Assembly (NCBI GenBank): GCA_025267735.1
Contig: CM046303.1
Span: 34,634,380-34,698,379 of the forward strand
Origin: Mactra quadrangularis
Taxonomy: Eukaryota; Mollusca; Bivalvia; Venerida; Mactridae
Length of the DNA: 64,000 nucleotides
Direction: 5' to 3'
Both the position numbers and the translations under genes were made by a program. Below, piece by piece: positions 12,730-24,840 of this stretch. Below the pieces are notes generated by a model. It worked only from the letters and a program-made list of their open reading frames with translations. It searched no databases and had not been told where the DNA came from. Numbering within the stretch: position 1 is the stretch's first letter; each line of letters opens with the position of its first letter.

Positions 12730-12978
12730 CTAGCTCGAGAAAAGTTCCCATAAGTATACAAAATCCTCGTTTAATACAAAATACCAAACACTCTTGTGTC
12801 TCCTTGGCACTTCTGGGCGATTAAAAGGTTTGGTATTAGCGCCGTTAAACAAAGCGCCGAATATTTCCTCCGGCGAATCCAAAACAATATCTCTTTTGGC
12901 AAAGTGTCTCCTTTTATTGCAAGTAATTGGAATAAATGTGGCCAAAAGTAGCATGGCGACTGTACCAAATTTTATCAT
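12730..12978 (-). CDS. Putative small secreted peptide precursor (82 aa)
   Basis: The frame begins MIKFGTVAMLLLATFIPITC, a classic signal peptide layout (one basic residue, a hydrophobic core of about 14, a small/polar cleavage region). Basic clusters follow (NKRRHFAKR at about residues 21-29 and PRRHK at 59-63) that could be prohormone-convertase sites. Between them is an acidic, non-repetitive stretch with SPEEIFGAL and FNGANTKPFNRPE. The mature part has no Cys after the leader, so it is not a disulfide-rich defensin-type peptide. The frame ends at TAG in the same exon. The region has more G+C (GGCGCC and CCGG patches) than the surrounding DNA. TATATATAACC lies directly before the ATG. I recognise no family; a neuropeptide-like precursor is one reading, and the first exon of a longer secreted protein another. 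It is the best coding candidate in the window but stays unproven. Confidence 0.35.
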   Translation of the reverse strand: MIKFGTVAMLLLATFIPITCNKRRHFAKRDIVLDSPEEIFGALFNGANTKPFNRPEVPRRHKSVWYFVLNEDFVYLWELFSS

Positions 12979-14269
12979 GGTTATATATAATGTTTAAAGT
13001 ACTAACATGTACCTTAATGGAACATTGTTATACATCTTATCTAGCTAAAAGTATACTTTTTAATTTAATTTCATCTTTTCATACATTCATAGTGGTATAA
13101 TGACTAAGTTTCACCTTTATTTATTATTGATAATATACCACATTGTTCTTATTTGATGCATCAAATATGTTTCATTTTAGAGAATTATAGGAAACTGTCA
13201 TAACATAGTTATAAGGTATCACCATATACGTATCCAATTACGTGATGACCTACCTATGTCAATTTGATGGTGACAAGTTTTATTACTAATTTTGAACGTC
13301 ACTGTGTGGTTAACAATATGTACAGGGAATGAAATAAGACAAAAAGAGATACCTATTTTGTTTATAAGGATAAAAAACAAACTACCTTACTATGTTAGTA
13401 TTAAAGACATTGTAAAACTCATTTTAAAATATGATACTTTTAATTTCACTTTTATAATTTAACGACAGTATATAAAAAACGAAAATATGTTTCATCATGC
13501 ATTTCTCAAAATCAATATAATAAGTTGTTGCTAGAGGACCAAGTTATTAATAATACATATACACAGTAATTGATAAGACGCTTCATCAACTTGTTGTAAA
13601 TTATAATAATGCTAATTAAAACTAAGTAGTGTGTCGTCTCATAAAGTTTGATCGATTTATTTGACTCTGTTATCCATAATATAATAACAAAACAGACGAG
13701 ATTGGAAGAAGAAAATTAGAAAACGGTACTTAGTTTCAGGTATGAACAGTCTCAAATTAAAAACACAATAAAAATAGAACGTTTTGGATAATAAAATAAA
13801 TCCATAATTGAAGATATATACTAATTTATTGACTAGAAATACAAATGCCATTCACAAAAGCAGCAAAAAAAATAAATGTATAAAAACTCACGGCTCCCAG
13901 TTTCCTGTTAGTGGTCTAAACTCCGCATTCATTGTATTCATCTTATCTTAAATGTGTAAACGGATAGTAATCTATCAAAATATATCATTTATGGTATCAA
14001 TTAACACTTATCATATCCCACTGTTTCCTTTGACCAAAGAACTATCTGACAGTCGATCAATCATTTGTCATGTCACAATTCTATAGTATAAACATGGGTA
14101 TCCAATATTATTCAAAACGCATTTCCTATGGTTTCAAATAACTTATCGTACTCAGTGGAGCACTATTTACAAAATAGTTTTATAACCATCATTTATTGTT
14201 TTAACTTTCCATTGTCATTTAATACAAAACACTGTTCCAAATATCAAACATCCACATGTTATTTCCAAT
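12979..14269. other. AT-rich spacer before the duplicated landscape
   Basis: No gene seen. Around 13880-13950 the motif GTTAGTGGTCTAAACTCCGCATTCATTGTA resembles 36430-36480, and more weakly 22640-22670 and 31660-31690, so the left boundary of the duplicated region is probably near here. Confidence 0.5.
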
Positions 14270-17200
14270 AAGAAACTATCATAAAACATAATCCAATATT
14301 TTCCAATAATGAAGTCCCAGTTTGTTATTTAATTATTAAATAACGTTATCTATATTAACTGCATATTGTGTTGCAGAAGGAGAATGACTAAATTGATTCT
14401 ATATTATTCAGTTATCTAACTATAAACTATATTTGGAGGCGGACGAAACTTATTGGACTATTGCCTACAGGAAATATGTTTACGATTAATTCATTCTTTG
14501 AACAAACTGAGGAAAATGCGTATTTCTTTTCTAAACAGTCCCAAAGGACCTTTGCTCGTAATATATAGGAACAACATTGTATCAATTTTGGCAACATGGA
14601 TCAATGTTCTATTAGTGGTACAAGCATTTTCCACAAGTTGTATTGGCTACAATGGCAAGATGATTTACAATGGTAAAATTGAGCTTCGGAAAAGCAAAGA
14701 TATACAACTATCATATTACACCAAATATACATCATATCAAAAGGTTTAACTATTAGTTTTAAAGAATATATTCTATTTTCTATGTTAGATAATTGAAATT
14801 CTAAAGCTGATTTAACAATCAATGGAAAAGGCATTAATGATATTTAAATAAAGCTTCAGAAGTTAAATTGGACGTTTCTGTGAAAGCAGTGTTTGTGAAG
14901 AGATAAAAACTTATGGTTGAAAAGCTTGTAATGAACTGTAAAAGACATGTTCAATTGTTCAACTATACAATGCCACTGAATCAATTGCACTTATTTAAAA
15001 TTGAAACTTGTTGGCCAAACAATATTGATTAATTATATGCAAATTAATGACATGCAGTCTGAAAATGGAATTAATGTTGTTATTCTATACTATAAGTGGA
15101 CACTACTTTCAATCTAGACATGACAACGATGACATAATCTGGTGGTGACAGTAAGACATTTTTCTTAATTGACATTGAAACGTTAATTGCAGTAAGTGTT
15201 TATTGATTATGTCATTATCGTATTAAATCAATTATCGTCCAGACTTTAACAGTCTCTCTTAAGACATCGAACCATATTACAAACTATAACGACGTTTACA
15301 TAATAGTATCTTCGAAATATTCTAACGACATCTAATCCCTTAGAGCATTATAACATAAAATATATTTACATATATTTCTGTTTAGTTTATTACATTGATA
15401 TAATCCCAAAATTCTGCAATATCTTCACTGTGGTATCGTATCTAACAAATAAGTATACGAACAAAAACGATTAAACACTTCTTTGCAGAGATTTTCCTTA
15501 TGATGCTATGTTGAGAAATAGATAATAAATCTGACAACTATGAAATATTTATGAGCATTAAGTTATATTCCACATGTGTTACGACTTATTTTATTTGTTT
15601 CTTATATGTTTTAAATTATTTCAAAATCTTCTGTATGTAATACAATTTGTTTTATATCCCAATTAGCTATATGTAAAATTTTATTAATGAAGAGTTGAGA
15701 ATTTAAGCTATTTAACATTTTGAAAATGAGTTTTAATTATTTTAGATATGTTTTGTAACTTCGATACAATATATTATGTAAGAAACTAGGGTAAAATTCA
15801 TTAAACACATATCCTTCTTCAAAATGTAAGGTAAAGTATGGAGAATAGCTACCTGTGTAAAAAATTGAAGTATTGTAACAACTCATCATAGTATCATAGT
15901 AGCTTATTCCAGACCCCGGTAGCGCATGGTGGCTTATCCCAATAGTTTTAAAAGGAATGCGATATAAACTTAACCATATTTATAAAACTGCACTCTTTCC
16001 ACAGGACAAATATCCCTTCGAAAAAAGGAGCCACATTCTGTTCTATCCAACAAATATGCTCTTGGGGCAAATCAGCTTTCATCCCATTTGACTTTCTACA
16101 TGTCTGCTTTCAATGGCAATGTCATTCTCAGACAATTTCAAAACAATGAGATAGAAGTTTAACAGCAACAATTGACAAGTGAAAAAATTATATCTTATAT
16201 AAACAATGCTTTACATTTATAATAATAGTTTTTCCCAATACAGTATGTCAAGAGATCCAGACATTGAACCAATTACCTCAACATCTGATCATGTAATATT
16301 GAACCATATACTCTTCATTTATCACGCAAGTAACGTTGTTTTATTGAAAGATCACTTTAGGTCAAAACAATTAGATAGGAGTTACAATTTATTAAAATAA
16401 TTGAAACATAAACGATCCAGGTCAAAATTGTTCTCCGTCTAACATTTAGCGAAATCAAGGAAATTGAACTTAATAATATCGAAAATGATCGACAAATCAG
16501 AACGGTCGCTATGAAAATTCACTGTTAAAACATGTTATGGAAACATTCATTGCTAAAACACTCGTTATACACACAATCACACAATAGTACATTTACTTAT
16601 TTTATCATTTTTTGCATAATGAATTGTATTATTTTTTGCAACAACTATCTCTATTTGTTTAGTCTGCAAATTTTAAGATCGAATAATCGAATCGTAAACA
16701 AACAAACTTAGCATATCCAAAATACTTTCACTCTACAGTGATTTTTCATTTCATATCTTTTTTAAACATTTGCTGAGCATGCTAGTAGAACATGTAAAAG
16801 TTAGATGTTTTGTCTAAAATATTCGCAGCATATGCGATTTAGATTAATATCTTTGAAGAATCGATCGAAGTGTCGATAATGTAAATAACTGACTTGTTAT
16901 TTCTTACCTGTAAAATTTTGAAAATATGTTAAACAGCTACACGGCCCATATTCTGATTTTTTTAAATATCTAAAAACTAATTTACAAAGTTTAAACAAAT
17001 AAATATGCATTTCTTGCCATGCATTTAGAGACTTTTCTTACAACCGCGAATTACGTGGTTCAAGTAGATAAGCAATAAATAAACGATAGTCACATTTTGT
17101 GCAACGTATTTAGCCAAACATTAAGTTACTAGCTTATTGAATATTAATCTACGTTAGAATTGTGTTCGTACTACGAAGCCTGTTCATGTTTAGAAAGCAG

Positions 17201-17870
17201 AGACAACAAAACATTTCTATATCATATAAGTCTAGTGAATGCCAGTTCAAATGATATTAGAATCGTTTTTGAAAAGCATGAATAAGCCACAACTGGCAAG
17301 TTTTTACTTTCAAAACTAGAAGAAGTTAATGCAAATAATTCAAATAGTTTAAAATGTTAACGCCACAGTAAATTTGAAATGTGTTGTAAAACGAATCAAC
17401 ATTTCCTGTGATACACATAAATCTTAGTTATACTAGAGTATCGATCATGATAACATAAATGTGTTGTTAGGTACTAGTAATGTTTTGATTATTTCAACAA
17501 GCCTTTAAGTTAGTAAAACTCGAGAAACAGGCAGTTTTCAGTATTGAACAGGAAGATGAAATTAGTTGGAAGTTAAATACAATAATTGAACAACTATGAT
17601 TGTTGCAACTACAAACACCAATAGTTCTCAATCAACGGATTGCAATGTAAGCGATTGTCATGAGACGACAGTTTATATTATAATACAAGTTTCTATATTA
17701 TTTTGAGTCCATTATGTATATTTGTGTGTTAACAATACTCATTTGGCAATTTAGAAGGTCTATGTTATACAAAAATCACTTTTCACTTTTCAATTTTTAC
17801 TTTTAACAGATTTGACACGTTTTGTCGTAATAACCAGTACTGCTGTACGTAAAAGAAAACAATAAAGACA
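14270..17870 (+). repeat. Diverged partial copy of the local duplication (unit 1)
   Basis: Several ordered blocks match blocks further right. 14270-14620 (AATCCAATATTTTCCAATAA, ATTGGACTATTGCCTACAGG, TTTCTTTTCTAAACAGTCC) matches about 18960-19270, 27650-28020 and 36800-37130. 14990-15310 (AACAGTCTCTCTTAAGACATCG, ACTATAACGACGT) matches 19900-20180 and 28590-28880. 15740-15800 matches 26280-26345. 16240-17060 and 17470-17850 match 26390-27130 and 27160-27590. Order and orientation are kept, so this is an old direct duplication rather than scattered transposon copies. No open frame is conserved between copies. Confidence 0.65.
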
Positions 17871-18274
17871 ATAAAGTCTGCTTTTCGTTAAGTATAACAA
17901 TAGGTTTCAAGACAACTATACAATTATCAAGTTATCTTACGACTAGACGCTTTTATAAAACGAATAAGAAAACCATAAATGATAATATATCATAGTCCTG
18001 GCTTTTATGTTAGAGCAAGATCAGTCCGACGAGAATATATGCATATGTTTATTCTGTTTCTTCGAGAAATCAATGCAGTTTGACAACGTGTTAGGAAACA
18101 AATATAATAAATGTCACAACTAATAATGACCATGCATCTGAACTTGTATCACAGATTGATGGTAACTTTTAAGATACATTTGTGTTTTTAGAATTAATTA
18201 TATAATAAAATCTTAAGTCATTACTTATTAATCGCGAGAACAGCTTCAGCTTTTTGTCTATAAATATTTAAACT

Positions 18275-18588
18275 GATATATGAGGCAACCCGGGTCGATA
18301 GCGCAGTTGGTAGCGCACCGGGATTTGGCTACTCGTGCCCGAAGGGGTGCGGGTTCGAATCCCACCAGGGGAGGTTATACCCTTCCATGAAAATTTGACA
18401 ATAATGTCGATTTTCCTCCATTAATTAGGTAATATGGAGAAGTTTCCGGCCTTGTGGAAGGGTAGGTAAGTACTGGTTGTAGACAATGGTCCAGGAAAGC
18501 TAGGTTAGGTGCGCTGGACGCCGTGAAATGACCTAAATTGTGTTGATACGGCGTTAACTCCAATAAATAAAAATAAGATATATGAGGC
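18275..18588 (+). mobile_element. Full-length tRNA-derived SINE with 12-bp target-site duplication
   Basis: The element body is 18287-18576, flanked by perfect direct repeats GATATATGAGGC at 18275-18286 and 18577-18588. The head is tRNA-like: box A TAGCGCAGTTGG at 18299-18310 and box B GGTTCGAATCC at 18352-18362, the RNA polymerase III internal promoter. The body carries ATACCCTTCCATGAAAATTT, GGCCTTGTGGAAGGGTAGG and AGGTTAGGTGCGCTGGACGC. The tail is GTTGATACGGCGTTAAC followed by a short A/T-rich end. The perfect TSD and intact promoter suggest a fairly recent insertion. Tail and architecture recall mollusc SINEs such as RUDI, but I cannot confirm the family without comparison. The tRNA part is not a functional tRNA gene: it is fused to the SINE body. 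Confidence 0.92.
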
Positions 18589-19341
18589 CTTAAATTTTCA
18601 ATACTTGTTATAATGTCATAGAACCTATTTCATTATTGTAAATCCAAGTTCTAAAACTAGTTTGAAAATAGCGTTTTAAATCATAAATGAGTCATTTTAA
18701 TGTCATGAACAAAGTGTAATGAATTGTCTCGTTGGAAGACCAATTAGTTTTATATAAAAATACGCAATTATATGAAAGTCAGTTTGTAATAAAATGAAAA
18801 AGAACACAAATTTACATCTTCAAGAAGTGAATCTCAATAAAGTCACCAAAGAAGATCGTTGCTATAACAATACATTCAAGGGTACATATAAACATGACAT
18901 GAAAAACAAATATCACAGAAATATTAAATTCATGTCGGTATCAAAATGTTCAGTCAATCAAACTTCCACATGTTATATCCAATAAGCAAACATTAGGAAA
19001 AATATAATCTAATTTGTTCCAATATGCAGTCCAAATTTGTTATTAAATGATTAAACACCACCTATAACATCTGTATATTGAGTTAAAGTAGATTATCTAT
19101 AAAATTCAGTTATATTTTTATAAACCATATTTGGAGGGCGTTAGAACATATTGGACCATTGCCTACAATGAATGTTTTACGATGAATTAATTCTCTGAAC
19201 TAATGGAGAGGAATGGGCGAATTTCTTTTCTAAACAGTCCGTGGAGACGTCTGCTCGTGATGTAAGGTAATGGCATGGATTACTACATTGCATACTTGCA
19301 TTATGGTAGATGTTAAAATTTGTTGTAGACATTTTCCTCGG

Positions 19342-19488
19342 GTCGCTGACGAAAGTATGCGCTTAGTAGTTAGTTAACAGCAAAATCCAGAGATTTAGCC
19401 TTTCCAGAAGCAGTGAGTAGGTTGACTGACCATCGTTATATGATCCGTTTAATTGTTGTTACGGCGTTAAACCAAACAAAAACAAACG
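19342..19488 (+). mobile_element. SINE-like element, second family, fragment with 3' tail
   Basis: Contains GTCGCTGACGAAAGTATGCG, a block reading TTAACAGCAAAATCCAGAGA, GCCTTTCCAGAAGCAGTGAG and a tail TTACGGCGTTAAACCAAAC plus AAACAAAC. A diverged, tailless copy is at 28077-28180 at the matching place in duplication copy 2, and a minus-strand copy at 35673-35880. The tail motif ACGGCGTTAA is shared with the tRNA-derived SINE, while the body is different. No tRNA-like head is visible. Confidence 0.65.
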
Positions 19489-22151
19489 TTTTTCTCAGAC
19501 TGTGTGGGTCGCAGCGGATTTGTAAAAAATGAAGATCAGAGGTTTGGTTCGTATTAGTTTCATACCTCGAAATATAAACATGGTATAATGAAATTCCCAA
19601 ACATCAAAAAGCCAAACTCTATTCTATTTTGTAGCTCAATAAACACGCAACAATAATTTATTATAAAGCATATCAAACAAATCGCTATTCTTTTATCCAA
19701 ATATATATTAAGACTAATCTGAACGAATGGAAAGTTGATAGGTCGTTTGCTATTAGCGACTAATGCTGGTGTTATGCACATGAAATGATTCGCTATGCGC
19801 TGATTAAAACAACAGATATACCAAACCATGTAGACAGTTAATGGAATCGTATGATTAACAAAATTGACGCTAAAACATTTTCATTTCGAAAATTTTAATG
19901 AATTTGAATTTTCTATAAATTTGATATGAATAACAACTTGATTTTGTGCATAGAAATTCATGGTACACAGTCGGAATATGGAAATAATAATGTTATGACA
20001 TAAGGTTGCTTGAACTTCTGTCTAGACTAACTAACGATGAAATGATTGTCTGATGGTGACAGTTAAATATGTTTTATGTGTTGATAGATTACATTATTAT
20101 CTTCTCAAATCTATTACCATCTATTTTTAAGCAGTCTCTCTCAAGACGTCGAAAAATATCAGGAACTATAACGACGTCTACATAACAATACGAGCGTATT
20201 TATGTAAGAACTGACGACATTTTTACCCAAGAATATTGTTCCTTCAAAATATGATTACATACTAGTACATTACATGTTTTGTTTTGTTTACAGTTTGTAC
20301 AAATAAACAAAATTATCTTTATGTAAACAATAGAATGAACTAATCCACAACAGGAAAGTTCAATATGACAATAAAATATCATTAAGTATTAATTTTAATA
20401 TATGTATATCTGCGTGTCTTGTGGGCGGTGATTTATTTGCCAAAAAAACTTTACAGCCTTTATTCGCAATACTGTCCTACATTTGGAATGGATTAGTTAT
20501 TTAGTTATTTTAAATTTTACACAAAAACGTAATGTTATACTGTACGCACTATAGTACATGGTTTAATCCTGATACTGTATAAAGGTTATTTTTATGTATC
20601 AAAGAGGAAAGTATAGGAACATCAGCGTTGTAACAGTATATTTTTAGAAAATATAACTCTTTACAAAACAAATAAAAACATACATAAACGTTGTAATTAC
20701 TCTTAGTGAAAAATAACTATTATCATAATGTTTTTGTTAAAATATAAACAAAATGTTTAAAAACTCATTTTCCTGCCGTTTGGCTAATTCCACTCATATA
20801 CTTGGTATTATAAAAACCATTTATTATAAATCATGTTTAATTACTTATGTCCTATAAAATAGGTTTCAAATCCCAATTAGTAATACATAGACGCGATCAT
20901 TCTGCAAATGATAGAGTTTAATAGTTAATCATACAAAATGACATTAAATACAGTTTGTAATTCCTTCATGTAAATTTAATTTCTAAAAACCTTAAAGAAA
21001 CATAAGCAATAACATGAGAAAAAGCGAATTTGAATAATGGAAAACACACATAAGGTTCCAATATTTAAGACACTAGTAACACGAATATTGATGATACATT
21101 TATTTATTCATACGGAAAGATAACTCATTGCAAGACATCAAGTAAAAGTATATTAAAAAGCTTCAGACATAGAATCAATGACCTCAACATTTCATCATGC
21201 AATCATGGGTCAATGACTTCCCACATAACACGCAAGTCAAGTGTTTCATACAAAACATAATATATTAGTTAGACTTAAGCGGTCTAGATCAAATGTTTTG
21301 CTACTGTCTGAGAATAAGCAAAACTGAATGAATCGTTACAGTAAATAGCTAAGACAATAATCGCATGGAGAACTAGATCGTTTCTTTTCGAATAAATGCC
21401 AAGAGGTCCTAGGTCTAGCTCCTTATTATATTACATAAATACAGTAAAGACAAACGAGGTTCTATGGAAATGCATTACCGTTGTTCAATGTTGTATAAAA
21501 TCACAAAAATGCTTAAATACACATCATGGGAGACAATATATTGTGTCTTAATCAAACGTAACATTGTGCATAATGGTACGAATTAAGTTTCAGACGGACA
21601 TAAGGCGTTCATTAGATAATTTTAATTTTAGATTGCATTAGCTTAAATTAAAACCTTGGAATTTACAAAAAGCTTTCACTTTATACATAGTTTTCAAATA
21701 GTTTGATGCGTAAACTGCACAGGTGAATTTGAGAAACGTCTAAACACCTGCGATTTACATAAATATCAGTGAAGATTCGAAGTGTTGTTAATGTTAATAA
21801 AACTGACTTGTAACTTCATTTTTTACAAATCTTTTTAACACTTGTCTTATAATTTGTAATTTCAGATTGTCTGACTTAAACGTGGGATTCTTAGCTTCAT
21901 CCAGAAAGCAAATGACTTTGAAATATCTTTAGAATTCATTATGTATCTAGTTCTTGAAAACTAATTACTCCTTATTTCTAATTCAATGAAAACAGGTTTG
22001 AAGAACATCATAGTTTACATCAATATTTGGAAAGTAATATGTAAATAGGTTGATCAGACAAGCACTGAATTAATAGTTGCAATGTTTTGTACAATATGTT
22101 TAGCCATTAATTTATCAAATGATAACACATTTTCAAATTAGTCATTTTTAT

Positions 22152-22321
22152 AAAGTCAATTTTCCTCCATTAATAAGGTATATAGAGAAGTTTTCGGCCT
22201 TGTGGAAGGGTATGTGAGTACTGATTATAGACAAGGTTCCATGAAAGCTAGGTTAGGTGCGCTTAATGCTGTTATATAACCTATTCAATGTGTTACTACG
22301 GTGTTAAACCCAACAAAAAGA
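22152..22321 (+). mobile_element. 5'-truncated, diverged SINE copy (first family)
   Basis: Starts within the SINE body (AGTCAATTTTCCTCCATTAA) and continues through CGGCCTTGTGGAAGGGTA, AGCTAGGTTAGGTGCGC and TACGGTGTTAAACCCAACAA. The tRNA head is missing. The matching copy in the duplicated block is at 31150-31330. The tail reads GTTAAACCCAAC rather than GTTAACTCCAAT, so this belongs to an older or different subfamily. Confidence 0.8.
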
Positions 22322-23211
22322 TAATTAAAATGTATACATTACTTTTACATGTGATCATGAACTTAACCTCAATATCCCATTCATAGCTCTCATGAACGTA
22401 TTAGATTTTGTACTTTTTTAAGAAATACGTAGTGCTTTGCGTTTCAGACAATATTTCAAGTACTATGAAGTTTTTAAATCTAAGATCATACATTTCGTTT
22501 GTAGAATACTTGTAAAAATGAAATTTGTCAAGACGATACGAGATGTTACATGCGTATACAAGAATATTATATTCAGTTAAAATATTACAGCAATTTACTA
22601 AAAACATCATGCTGGGATACTACTTACATTTCCATATCTGTCATCAAAGGTGTAAATTCCTCACTTTTATTAGACATAATAAGTCAGCCGTTGTATATGA
22701 TGTTAAATCCTCAATGTAAGTGAATTATTCCTTCACATGTAATGGTATATTATTACACACGATTATTATTTTTTAAGAACTGAACGTTGAGATGTAACTT
22801 CCTATGAGAGATGACAACGGTATAACTAACAAAATATGTTGTTCTGTAAAATTATTGCCATAACATTTTAATTTGATACAGCTAGTGTATGTTTATTATT
22901 GTACTAATACTTTAAAGATACATTTTGATAATTGCCAACGCATAAATGAAAGTATATTCACAAATTATCTTCAAATAAAAAAGCTTATAAGCTTAACGAA
23001 ACAAACATATTTTACATATTTACATGCATTGTTGTAAACAATAACCCAACAAAAAAATGCTTATCGTATATTACCAAATACAATTTTTAAATCGCATATC
23101 CATATGTACTAAGCATCAAAATTATTTCGATTCTATAATTGATTTGAAACACGCGCACTGTGATAGAGATGTTATGTTTCTAATAACAAAGAACTCTCAA
23201 CTTGCTCAAAA

Positions 23212-23445
23212 TTGAAATGCGAGATACCAAAAGTTAATTTCGAAACATCATTAGGTTTATATCCACAATTTCGAACCCTATGCAAAATTATTGCATGTGT
23301 TTTGATGTCTAATACGTTTCAATCATGTATTTATATTGGCAAACATCGGAAGAATGATATCTCTGAAAGTATCACTTTTATTATTCAATATATGTGTGCT
23401 AACGTAAACATGTTCAGGCATATTGTTTTGTTTATTTGTTTGTAA
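23212..23445 (+). other. Open frame kept in both duplication copies (77 codons here)
   Basis: This frame begins MKCEIPKVNFETSLGLYP and its counterpart at 32108-32374 begins identically and runs 88 codons. The two copies stay in frame over an in-frame 6-bp insertion. Comparing them by eye, most base changes alter amino acids (for example Q/I, T/A, C/R, R/W, D/Y) and few are silent, which is what neutral drift would give. There is no known domain or leader peptide. The upstream 90 bases are nearly identical between copies, so general conservation rather than coding selection may explain the open frame. Confidence 0.2.
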
Positions 23446-24559
23446 TTTGTTTTACGACAATTTAACATGTTATTGGTTATATCATACTATACTGTAATTA
23501 CTTCCATATGTCATTAAATATATATCGTCTTAATATATGTCGATTTTTAAAACAAAAAACGCACTAAATATTATAAACTCAAGTTTATTTGAAGAAAAAT
23601 TCCATATGGCCAATTATAACTGTAAAAATGTAGTTAATTTGCATTTTCGTTTATTTGCACAAACAAATACTACATGTACACTTTAAATTGCTTTTTAAAA
23701 ACGTTTATTAAAAATATAGAAATACATCGACAGTAAAACAATCATTACATTGATATAAACACTTTAGCATTTACAAACACATGCAATGACCTTCTTGAGT
23801 TATTACAAGCATGTTTATTACGTTCGTATCAAAGTCTGTTCAGCGAACCATTCGTATGCCCAGATATAAATCATAATCATTTTAATATAGATGTTCAGTA
23901 CGAATATAAAGATTTGCCAATGTCTTACTGTAGTCTGGAATTTCGACGTTATCATAAAAATCGAAACTTTTTACTTACTTGTCACTGAACATATCTGCAG
24001 CGATATCTAATCACTGTACATTTTCACTTACAACCTAACTGAATATATCATCTGATGAAAACAAATTAAAATTATGGTATAGTCATTTAGTATTGATTTT
24101 ACATTATATAGTCTATTACAAATGTTTCGGTTAGTAAAATGGTAGCATTGACCAATATGTTATAATGCACGCTCCCTTCGCAGTTCAGTGAATACTCTAC
24201 TGTTACTTCACACGGTAAAACGAGTTAAACTTTCAACCGATGCACAAGAGAGTAGTAATAATGTACAGATTTGTGATATTTGGAAGAAATACGTGTAAAA
24301 TATATACATAATATATAAGGAGGTCGCGATCCTCCACATTGTTCCACATTATATTTAACGGTCTATTTTATAATCATGTTTCAATCGATGTTTCAATGAT
24401 GTAGCACACTATTTGAAAGCAGTTCCATTATACAAAAATGTTTCAAACACATTAAAGTTGTAATTGACATTTGTAACATAGTAGAAATGGTGTCTGGTAT
24501 GCTTGCCTACAAGTTCTTGTATTACTTTAAAACATATAAGGTGTACAAATACCGTGACA

Positions 24560-24840
24560 GTTACAATATTGAAACATTCTTCACCTATGGTGGCTAAATA
24601 ACGCGATGTGGCATTGTCGTCCCGCGGGCGCAACATAAAAATACGAAAGTACGACCAAATGTCTTCTGTCGCGTCTTCGTCCCGCAAAACGTCATGCAAT
24701 TAAACAATCATAAGACAATTTAATCATTAGTCGTGCTTTTGTCTGAGAGATAAACAGCTTTACATGTGACTCCGCTATGCTGTCGATGTCTACTAATATG
24801 CCATGTGCAAGCGGAATTTCGTAAACTAATAAACGTACCG
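24560..24840. other. GC-richer patch with CpG-rich motif, duplicated at ~33400-33680
   Basis: The sequence GTCCCGCGGGCGCAACAT and, 70 bp on, CGCGTCTTCGTCCCGC stand out in a region of about 30 % GC. The second copy keeps CACGCGGGCTCCACAT and CCTCTTCGTCCCGCGGGACG. A 96-codon minus-strand frame crosses the patch in copy 1 (24409-24699) but is broken by a stop and indels in copy 2, so coding is not supported. It could be a short CpG-rich regulatory or former exonic segment. Confidence 0.3.

Noticed and set aside
16206..16400. 64-codon frame in unit 1
   Set aside because: The homologous stretch near 26380 is interrupted and carries indels not in multiples of three.
18287..18362. tRNA gene
   Set aside because: The tRNA-like head is continuous with a SINE body and tail and is bounded by a TSD, so it is a SINE promoter and not a tRNA gene.
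24409..24699. 96-codon frame starting MHDVLRDEDATEDIW
   Set aside because: The duplicated copy at 33400-33540 has a stop and indels in the same frame, and no splice sites were evident.
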